This document shows positions 57,901 to 64,000 of a stretch of 64,000 bases of DNA, piece after piece. The translations under genes were made by a program, and so were the position numbers. A model generated the notes under the pieces. The model did no database searches. It saw nothing but the letters and a program-made list of their open reading frames with translations, and was not told the origin of the DNA. This DNA is from Vitellaria paradoxa. Lineage: Eukaryota; Streptophyta; Magnoliopsida; Ericales; Sapotaceae. The stretch lies in NCBI GenBank assembly GCA_019916065.1, contig CM034243.1, positions 25,260,147 to 25,324,146 on the forward strand, read 5' to 3'. Within the stretch, counting starts at the first letter, position 1. Each line of letters starts with the position of its first letter.

Positions 57901-59622
57901 TATCGTGAAAGTATTGATTCGAAAGCACAGTTTTAAGATTACGTTTAGGATAAATAAAACGTGACAGATTTCATCTTAAAAACATTTTTTGGTTTAGATT
58001 TCTTTTCTTTGATTTTAAATGATAAAGGAAGTTTCAATCAAGTAACGTCATGAGGAATTTTATTGAAATATGATCGAGATTATAAGTTTCGAATGTTTTA
58101 AAAACCAAAAGAAGTAAGAAAACCAGAAAATAAATCTACATCTATCTCTTCTATTTTCAAAGTATTGAGAATATTATTATCTTGTGTAGTTATTAGTAAT
58201 TTCAATTAAATATAATCAATTACACAAGTTTTCAAGAGTTTTGAAAATATTAGAAAGTAGAGTTAGAAAAACAGGAATCTTAACATGTTAGTTTAACGTT
58301 GCATGATTGAATTCGATCACATCCAACACTCGAATAAGGATTCATCCATCATTGATGGGTTGAATCAAGGATGAATCTACACTAGCATGTTAAAGAAATA
58401 TACGACACAGAAAATAAAAAAGAAAGAGAAACAGACTCCATTAAAAAGAAATTCTGCACTTGTATTAAGATCGCTGCTTCTTATTCAATGCCTGAATCCA
58501 AATCTTCAAATCAAACATATTGAAAAACTCTCTAAAACTCAAAGAACTCTTAGAAAAATAATCCAAAAACGTATGAACAGCTTTCTCAAAGTCTGATACA
58601 GCGTTTGTATTTATAGAAAGAATATGGGAAACCCTAAAAACTAAACAGCTGGGGCCGCCGTGTCCCGACGGCATCGGGACGACAGGCACCAGTGGCTCAA
58701 TCTTCATCTCTAGACTTTGGGCAATCCTTTACTGCTCCTTGCCATCCGGACGGCGTCGGGATGCCAGAGATGGGTCCCCATCTTTTGTTTCATTTTGGAC
58801 TTCGTTCAGCTGATTGGTGTTGGTGTTTTCTTGGCTTTAAGCTTATTTGTTGCATCAAGAACAACGTCGTGTAAGAGTTACGAAATTCCATTAAAATGCA
58901 TTAAATAACACATAACCCTAGTTAATAACAATAGGAAATCAAGTTAAGGATTACATTTTTCAAGTGTAATCAGTAACATTCATGAGGAGTTGTGTTGTGT
59001 TTGCAATGGTTGAACGGTTACGGGGTTAGAAACAGCGTTGGTGAGAGGACTAGGAAGCCAATTACCCGGGTGCTACGTGAAAAGTACTTTGATTGGTGTG
59101 TCTCTTTACTCATTTACCCTTTGTAACGTTACCTTTCCAACGGTGGTGTATACCGGCACAATATTGTAAATTAAGTATGGATGTTGGTTTTTTTCTTTTT
59201 TATATCTTGTTTGGCATTATTGGTATTGGTGTTTGCTTGTATAGTACAGAATTTAATTTGAAAGCACTTGTATGCTCGTTTTGTTTAAAAACAATACAAT
59301 TGACTTGAAAATTGGATTCCAGCTTCCATTGACTCGCGCCAAATCGCCAAATTTCACCCGGAGAAAGAGCTGTGGTGACGCTGCCTACTCCGCATCAGAG
59401 GAAAAGGGAGTTTGTACTAAAATTCGCCATAGCCTTGGCAGCCACAAGGATGGAAGTATTACTGCTGGCCCTCGCAAAAACAAGGAACAGATAAGCGGGC
59501 GGAATGGCAATGCCAGTTGCAAAATTAAGGATCCTTCGAAAACAGCAAGGGAGACTGCCAAAGCGACCACCCCTCGTAAAATGGCAGAGCAGAGGAGTGC
59601 GGACATCACTGTTAATGGCTAA
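44677..59622 (+). CDS. WDL: WVD2-like TPX2-domain microtubule-associated protein, 6 coding exons
   Basis: Coding exons are 44677-45144, 54128-54216, 54328-54421, 54568-54639, 54807-54917 and 59323-59622 (TAA), all GT/AG and joining in frame to 377 residues. The start is the ATG four bases after the acceptor, reading [15 protein letters not shown] as in the family. Residues 1-156 are low-complexity and polar. The TPX2 domain spans about 195-275: ERAEKRREF-type sequence (here [13 protein letters not shown]), the signature [13 protein letters not shown] in place of the usual [33 protein letters not shown] and [11 protein letters not shown]. The tail is basic ([15 protein letters not shown]). WVD2/WDL proteins bind and bundle cortical microtubules and affect anisotropic cell expansion. 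The EE-to-GA change in the signature is odd but may be tolerated. Two introns (8,983 and 4,405 bp) are swollen by transposons. It appears functional. Confidence 0.9.
45276..45571. mobile_element. MITE with GTATGTTTGGAGTGAGGATT ends
   Basis: The left end GTATGTTTGGAGTGAGGATT and the reverse complement of the right end (CTATGTTTGGATCAAGGATT) match at 16 of 20 positions. 296 bp, non-coding, purine-rich left half and pyrimidine-rich right half, which would fold into a hairpin. A second, interrupted copy is at 38304-38766. Confidence 0.8.
47125..47560 (-). pseudogene. Unidentified gene fragment, downstream half (minus strand)
   Basis: The open frame reads [20 protein letters not shown], then [20 protein letters not shown] and [19 protein letters not shown]. 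It looks like real protein-coding sequence (balanced composition, higher GC than surroundings), but I cannot name the family. The end of the frame runs into repeat. It sits inside the long-TIR element, so it is probably captured. Confidence 0.45.
47574..49856. mobile_element. TIR element (hAT-like?) with nested LINE
   Basis: The left end CAATGTTGTTAAAATCGGGA and the reverse complement of the right end (CAATGTTGTTAAAATCACGA) are nearly identical inverted repeats. Flanks TCCACTGC (47566-47573) and TTCACCGC (49857-49864) are a possible 8-bp target duplication with two mismatches. Inside the ends, words AAAATCG and CGATTTTAC recur many times (47580-47655 and 49675-49850), like subterminal repeats. 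The centre is occupied by the LINE below. Confidence 0.65.
47800..49330 (-). mobile_element. RTE-type LINE, 5'-truncated
   Basis: Reverse transcriptase runs on the minus strand from about 49330 to 48061. It starts [20 protein letters not shown], then [20 protein letters not shown], the catalytic FADD box (about 48620) and the C-terminal tail [20 protein letters not shown]...[17 protein letters not shown]. This is the RTE-type sequence common in plants. In-frame stops occur after MPDA (about 49147) and after VDKTRE (48577-48579). The endonuclease domain is missing at the 5' end. The 3' end is a TTGGTTTGGTTTGG-like tail near 47830. Confidence 0.85.
49857..50110 (-). pseudogene. Unidentified gene fragment, upstream half (minus strand)
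   Basis: The minus strand reads [20 protein letters not shown] then [16 protein letters not shown], and, after a frame change, [17 protein letters not shown] up to the TIR element. It probably joins the fragment at 47125-47560, which resumes with [18 protein letters not shown] do not recognise the protein. The sequence context (about 50000-50110) looks like a short 5' leader. Confidence 0.4.
51117..53876 (-). mobile_element. Internally deleted Copia element
   Basis: LTR-like direct repeats of about 164 bp lie at about 51117-51280 and 53713-53876 (shared GAGAATTAATTTTCC, TAGAGATACACGAAATTA, CATCATATATC). A TTGAGGG purine tract abuts the left one on the minus strand. Between them, minus-strand fragments are seen of integrase C-terminus ([19 protein letters not shown], about 52700), the start of the reverse transcriptase region (about 52150), the [18 protein letters not shown] block (about 51960) and RNase H ([24 protein letters not shown], about 51470). 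Gag, protease and most reverse transcriptase are lost, and stops are frequent. No target duplication was identified. Confidence 0.8.
51868..51976. repeat. 54-bp tandem duplication within the Copia relic
   Basis: The block starting CACACCCCCAACAAAGG and ending AGATAGATGAACTT occurs twice in tandem with one base missing in the second copy. Confidence 0.9.
54949..55095. mobile_element. Small MITE with a long A-run
   Basis: The left GGCACCGTTTGGCATCTCC and right TATCACTCCAAACACACAC are loosely inverted. About 29 A residues follow the left end. It lies 31 bp inside an intron of the WVD2-like gene. Confidence 0.5.
55938..57402. mobile_element. Non-autonomous hAT-type element with nested AT-rich insertion
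   Basis: The ends TAGAGCTGGCAAAT and ATTTGCCACCTCTA are inverted with one mismatch. A perfect 8-bp target duplication, CTTGATGG, is at 55930-55937 and 57403-57410. The outer parts hold GGGTTTGGGTTGGGT- and AACCCGCAAACCC-type words. From about 56171 to 56880 the sequence matches the AT-rich TIR element at 16375-17421, so that element inserted later. The origin of 56885-57240 is not clear. Confidence 0.9.
56171..56880. mobile_element. Second copy of the AT-rich TIR element
   Basis: It starts AAGGCCCCATTTAGTAATGT and follows the same order as 16375 onward: TATGTTTATTAAATTTG, TTTGTTTCCCAAAAAAATGA, then CATTAAAATGAATTATTTTA and AT-rich blocks. Its right terminus is not resolved. Confidence 0.6.
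57420..58950. other. Unclassified repeat-like DNA, possibly a solo LTR
   Basis: The wording (TAGTTTTACCTAGTGAGATC, then TCTATAGGGAACTATAAATG, and at the end TTAATAACAATAGGAAATC) resembles sequences I associate with plant Gypsy LTRs, but no clear TG...CA ends or target duplication were found. It holds two GC-rich copies of a CGACGGC motif (58655-58685 and 58740-58765). No gene is supported. Confidence 0.3.
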
Positions 59623-60400
59623 TTTTCTTTTCTTTCCTGCATTGAATGTAGTAGTGCCAAAAGCTTCTAGAATTTTCTTATTGATCTTCCTCTTCATTTT
59701 TTTTTTCTTCGTGTTGTGTGAGGGAACAGCTCTATTGTCTTTTCCTGTTGGCAATGGAAGAATTGGTTTTCTGTTTAATTGTATATGTATATATATTGTA
59801 CCTTACATTCTTACATGTATATTATATTCACAAGAGAGATTATTCTAATGTGTACTAATTGTTCGCTTCTATCTATTTTTAGTGAACACATTGATTGTGG
59901 AACTGGGAGGAGTTGGGCAGGCCTTTTTGACCTGGCCTTTGGTTGATCAGCCACAGGTGTTCCTGGCAGGGAGGCCTCTTGGCGGCACATTTGGAACATT
60001 TTTGTTTTTGAGCAAAAGAGCCGTTTTCAAGTAGTGTTCGATCGATTAGGTATTAATCAATATTCGATTGATTGGTCTGAGGTTATCGACAAAAAAGATT
60101 TGTTTAAGCCACTTAGTTTTTTTGTTTTTTTTTTTGTCCAAGTCACTTCTTTTTTGGTTCAAGTTATTTTTCTTTTTGTCTAACTTACTTCCTTTTTTCT
60201 TTGTGAGTTTACTCATTTTTGTAGATGTCTTTTCACAATAATTGTGGTGGAGAAAATATCAATCCAAATTGAATGGATTCAAAATGATTTTACTACGTGG
60301 ATCGGGATTATAAAATTTCTTATTTTCATCTATGAAATAATATTTAATTACTTGAAAAATCTATTTTAAATTGTCAAACTTCCTTTCGGGAGAGCCCGAA
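59623..60400. other. 3' region of the WVD2-like gene and intergenic DNA
   Basis: T-rich sequence follows the stop, with TTGTATATGTATATAT near 59780, a plausible plant 3' end region. Beyond it are T-runs and no gene. Confidence 0.45.
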
Positions 60401-60404
60401 CTAT

Positions 60405-60860
60405 CAATGAGATATCATCCTGGAAGAGTTAGAATTCTAATCTTGTGTTGGAAGAGTTAGAATTTTAATCTTGTGTTAGGACTTACAGGTCGAGGGATAG
60501 TCTCAAGTAGGTAGTTTCTATGACCCTAATAGGGTGCATTAGCTTTACCATCGTGGGTTGGCGAGCCTCAAGTGCGGGATATTATTTCCTGTGACCCGAG
60601 GGCACATTAGCCTTACCATTCTGGATCGACTGACGAGCCTTGGGTTCGAGAAATTGTTTCCTGTAATCATGACGTGGATTGACAATCTCAAGGATTTAAG
60701 TACATGATGTGGCCCTAACAGGGTGCATTAGCTTTGTCATCCAGGGCCGACGGGCATCGAATGCGAGAAATTATTTCTTGGTCGGCCATCGAATGCGAGA
60801 AATTATTTCTTGTGACCATGATGTGGATTGACAATCTTAATGATTTAAGTATGCATATGG
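60405..60860. repeat. Complex short tandem repeats
   Basis: GAAGAGTTAGAATT(C/T)TAATCTTGTG occurs twice (60427, 60451). A longer unit of roughly 190 bp with AGGGTGCATTAGCTTT and GAGAAATT(A/G)TTTC recurs imperfectly. ATCGAATGCGAGAAATTATT occurs twice as a perfect 25-bp direct repeat (about 60758 and 60788). Confidence 0.7.
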
Positions 60861-61917
60861 CACTATTTGAATCTCATTTATATCTCGGCAAAACTCAAAT
60901 TTTTTATGCAGTTTTAAAGTGCCGAGATTGTAAATTTTATAAGTTTATATTAATTTTTTACAACTCTAAATACCTTATTAAGATATTTAAATTATAGTCA
61001 CATGGGACAATTTTTTTGAATGCTGGTATTCGCAGCTTTATTTTTTCTCCACGTAACGTAGTTAATTCATACATCCTATGTTTTCTGTAAACAACTCAAT
61101 AATTCTCTATGCAACTCACAAATTGCATTCAAAGTTCTAAAAATACCCATTAATTGAAATGATAAGAACTTGCTGAAATGTTTTAATTTTTTCAGTAACC
61201 AGTTATTGAAATGTTTCGTTTATTTTGGTGTGGAAGTGTCGAAAGTTTAGATGGTTAATTGTTAAATTTTTTTAGCAATTGATTATTCAAATTGTTTGAT
61301 TTTTTCAGCTAATACTTGTTGAAAATTTTTAATTTTTTGTTACTAAAATGTTTCATTTATCTATTAAAAATTTGTTTCAGCAAGTAATTATGATTTTTTT
61401 TTTAATTTTTTCAGCAAATGATCCTCGATATTTTTTGTGTAAGGTTTTTTGATGTACAGGTTATGTGTAGCAAATATGAAAAGTAAGAAGGTCATTTTGT
61501 ATTAAGACATTTTTATTTTAAGATGGAAAAAATTTAATTGGGGTGTGAGAGAAAAAAAAGGATTGTGAATAACGGCATTTTTTTCCTTATGAACCGAGCC
61601 ACGCTAGGTGGGATATATGTATTGCCACTCTTTTCTTTCCAAGACGTTTCTCTTCCTCTCTGAGGTGAGTGATCTGATTCTTGAAGTATGGTTGTAGCCA
61701 ATCGTTCCAAAGCATTTACCCTTGAAGCTGGCCGACTTTGTCATATGTTCCTCTTTGCCTCTTCCTCGCGTCGATTGCATAGTTGCAGTCTTCAGCAGTT
61801 GTTAACGTTTCCTCTGTTTTATGGAGCATTCGAGCCTCAAGATTCTTGATGTTAAAGCAATTCTTGATCTCCATTTTCGTCTAGGACCATCTTTCCCTTT
61901 CATTTATATTTCTTGAG
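60861..61917. other. Intergenic DNA
   Basis: Words such as TTCAGCAA and GAAATGTTT recur at 61160-61430. No gene is supported. Confidence 0.4.
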
Positions 61918-62274
61918 TGAAGTCGTCTCTTCAGGCCAATTAGCGCTATGAATTCTAGATGAATCAGCCTCACACGGAAGCAGTGAACTCAATTCAGTAA
62001 CAGAAAATTTTTAGATACAGAAAATGTGAGCATATCAGCTCTTATATGGGGAGGGAACTAAGCTCCCCACCGTTAGATGAGATCTAATCCAAAGGTTCAG
62101 ATCAAATCCATTAACTAACAAATCCAAAACGACACAGTTCATTTATTCCCTTCAAAACTACACCGTTCTAATGATACTTCTAATTATACTCTTTCAGCCT
62201 CTTTTTTTCAATTACAGTTTCACTCTGCTTCTGCTCTTCTCCAGCTCAGCTCATTCTTCCAGTGCTCCATAGCA
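61918..62274 (-). mobile_element. 3' LTR of the Gypsy chromovirus
   Basis: It lies directly after the pol stop and polypurine tract. On the minus strand it starts TGCTATGGAGCACTGG and has a TATA-like CCCCATATAAGAGC in the middle. The far border near 61918 (TGAAGTCG on the plus strand) is a guess. Confidence 0.55.
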
Positions 62275-62288
62275 ATACCCCTCCCTTA
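62275..62288 (-). other. Polypurine tract
   Basis: On the minus strand TTAAGGGAGGGG lies between the pol stop codon and the LTR start. It is the expected plus-strand primer of an LTR retrotransposon. Confidence 0.7.
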
Positions 62289-63998
62289 AAATCTCTTGTC
62301 CTTAAGGGAAAACCAAGGAAATCTATCTCTGATGTCTGAAGCAAATTCCCATGTGGCTTTCGATGGAGGCAGTTCCTTCCAGTGAACAAGCACCTGTGCT
62401 ACAACTGAATTCTTCATTTTAACTAATCTTCTATTCAAAATTGCTTGTGGTTGGTAAGTGGTTAGGTGATTAACAAAGGTGGGTAAGGGAGTGAATGGAT
62501 GGTTTGCAGTGGCTCTCTTCAACTGTGACACATGGAAAGTGGGATGCACCATGGTAGTAGTAGGTAGCTGGAGGGTGTAAGTAACTGATCCTACCCTCTG
62601 GGTGATTTGAAAAGGTCCATAATATTTTGGACTAAGCTTGTAGTTGTCTCTGTGAGTGACTAACTGTTGCTTGTAAGGATGGAGCTTCAAGTAGACCCAA
62701 TCTCCTATTTCAAAGGACCTTTCAGTCCTATGTTTATCTTCCTGTAACTTCATCCTTTCTTGGGCCTTTTTTAACTGTTGCTTCAACATCTTAATCATGT
62801 TCTCCCTGTCTTGTAGGTAGAAATCCACACTGGCCACATTGGAATCATTAGGGAAATAAGGAATATGGATTGGGGGAGGGTACCCATAAAGGATTTGGAA
62901 GGGTGTAAGACCAGTAGAAGAGTGATAATTAGTATTATACCAAAATTCTGCCAAAGACAGCCATTGAGCCCAAGTTGAGGGAGTAGCACTGCACATACAC
63001 CTCAAGTAACCTTCTAGGCATTTATTGACCACTTCGGTTTGTCCATCTGATTGTGGATGGTAAGCAGTAGACAAGTGCAGCCCCACTCCTTGCAGCTTGA
63101 ACAAGTCCTGCCAGAATTGGCTGATAAAAAGAGGGTTTTTATCACTTACAATGTTCTCTGGGTTGCCATGGAGTTTGAACACATGATCCATATATTGTTG
63201 AGCCACTGTGTGAGCTGTGTAAGGATGCTTCAAAGCCATGAAGTGGCTGTATTTGTTGAATCTATCAACCACTACAAAAATCACTTGCTTCCCCTGAGAT
63301 ACAGGCAGCCCTTGTATGAAATCTAAGCTGATGTCCGTGAACACTCCTTGTGGAATGGGTAGAGGCTGTAACAAGCCAGGGGATAAGGTTGTTTCAGCTT
63401 TATGCTTTTGACAGATTGAGCAACTTCTCACATAGTTCCTAATATCCTTCCACATGCCCTTCCAATACAGGATAGAAGTCATCCTTTTAACTGTGGCCTG
63501 CATTCCAGAATGGTCATTTAGTGCACTGTTATGGTATAACTTCAATAGTTGTTGCCTTAGTTCTGGGTTGTTCCCCACTACTAATTTTCCCTTCCTCCTC
63601 AATTGATCATTCAACCATGAATATTTAGGGTGAGTTTGAGGATTAGATTTCAGTTCCTTAATTAGCTGCTTCATTGTTTTGTCTGTGTCCCATGAGGCCT
63701 TGATTAGCTCAAACAAATTCCCAGAAACAGTGGATATGGCCATGGCCGTTATCTCATTTGCACCAATTCTTGACAAAGCATCTGCTGCCATGTTCTCCTT
63801 TCCTTTCTTATAGACTATCTCATAGTCATAAGGTAGCAACTTAGTTAACCACCTTTGCTGACTTGGGGTGTGAACCTTTTGCTCAAGCAAGTATTTCAAG
63901 CTTTGGTGATCCATTCGGATCAAAAAATGCCTTCTAATGAGGTAATGATGCCAATTCTTGACAGCATAAAGAATGGCAAATAATTCCTTCTCATACAC
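62286..63998 (-). CDS. Ty3/Gypsy chromovirus pol, C-terminal 570 residues
   Basis: The frame is open at the window edge, so gag, protease and most of the reverse transcriptase lie outside. Order seen: end of RNase H (MYEKELFAILYAVKNWHHYL, DHQSLKYLLEQ, ADALSRI) at residues 1-80; integrase zinc finger (H...H, then CSICQKHK) at about 150-200; DDE core with D in DISLDFIQGLP, D in VSDKNPLF and E in DGQTEVVN at about 220-325; and a C-terminal chromodomain (ILNRRLVKMKNSVVAQVLVH, WKELPPSKATWEF) at about 500-560. This is the layout of plant chromoviruses, closest in my reading to the Reina group. No stop or frameshift is visible, so the copy is young compared with the other retroelements here. It would be a polyprotein cleaved by its own protease. 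Confidence 0.93.
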   Translation of the reverse strand: MYEKELFAILYAVKNWHHYLIRRHFLIRMDHQSLKYLLEQKVHTPSQQRWLTKLLPYDYEIVYKKGKENMAADALSRIGANEITAMAISTVSGNLFELIKASWDTDKTMKQLIKELKSNPQTHPKYSWLNDQLRRKGKLVVGNNPELRQQLLKLYHNSALNDHSGMQATVKRMTSILYWKGMWKDIRNYVRSCSICQKHKAETTLSPGLLQPLPIPQGVFTDISLDFIQGLPVSQGKQVIFVVVDRFNKYSHFMALKHPYTAHTVAQQYMDHVFKLHGNPENIVSDKNPLFISQFWQDLFKLQGVGLHLSTAYHPQSDGQTEVVNKCLEGYLRCMCSATPSTWAQWLSLAEFWYNTNYHSSTGLTPFQILYGYPPPIHIPYFPNDSNVASVDFYLQDRENMIKMLKQQLKKAQERMKLQEDKHRTERSFEIGDWVYLKLHPYKQQLVTHRDNYKLSPKYYGPFQITQRVGSVTYTLQLPTTTMVHPTFHVSQLKRATANHPFTPLPTFVNHLTTYQPQAILNRRLVKMKNSVVAQVLVHWKELPPSKATWEFASDIRDRFPWFSLKDKRF

Positions 63999-64000
63999 TG

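Noticed and set aside
59385..59754. Minus-strand frames opposite the last WVD2-like exon
   Set aside because: They are shadows of the real exon 59323-59622 in other frames.

Overview
The window looks like nuclear DNA of a eudicot plant. It is AT-rich, its genes have many exons with GT/AG introns, and it is crowded with plant transposable elements of most classes. I cannot name the species. Two host genes look intact. One is a guanosine deaminase (GSDA-type, 5 exons, 17976-30042, + strand). The other is a TPX2-domain WAVE-DAMPENED2-like microtubule protein (6 coding exons, 44677-59622, + strand). Both have very large introns (about 10.1 kb, 9.0 kb and 4.4 kb) filled with nested transposon relics, while their exons still join in frame.

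Left part (1-9.1 kb): the 3' end of a MuDR/MULE transposase is followed by a four-exon plant mobile domain (PMD) gene that is broken by a stop codon. Downstream lie decayed exons of an RNA-dependent RNA polymerase (4342-4850) and an RBP45-type RNA-binding protein (6519-7002), then a cluster of GC-rich palindromic repeats (8726-9022). These may be parts of one gene-capturing MULE, but that is inference.

9-17.6 kb: mostly AT-rich non-coding DNA. It holds an Abraxas-like first-exon fragment (10466), a palindromic element (about 11590-11770), a microsatellite and a 1.05-kb AT-rich element with terminal inverted repeats (16375-17421).

17.6-30 kb: the GSDA gene. Its third intron contains a probable solo LTR, a reversed Copia LTR with a primer binding site, a Copia gag relic split by a complete 313-bp TRIM element, an RTE-type LINE tail and a 696-bp hAT-type element.

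30-42 kb: intergenic. It holds a MITE, a Copia gag relic with a perfect 99-bp tandem duplication, a 150-bp tandem duplication, two adjacent copies of a roughly 500-bp element, a tRNA-derived SINE with a perfect 12-bp target duplication, and several MITEs that begin with GTTTGGAGTG-like ends.

42-59.7 kb: the WVD2-like gene. One intron holds a MITE, a roughly 4-kb element with long terminal inverted repeats that carries an unidentified gene fragment and two further nested insertions, and an internally deleted Copia element. Another intron holds a hAT-type element with a perfect 8-bp target duplication.

59.7-64 kb: short repeats, then the 3' LTR and pol C-terminus of a Ty3/Gypsy chromovirus on the minus strand that runs off the window.

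All family names rest on protein and motif recognition by eye. No search was run.
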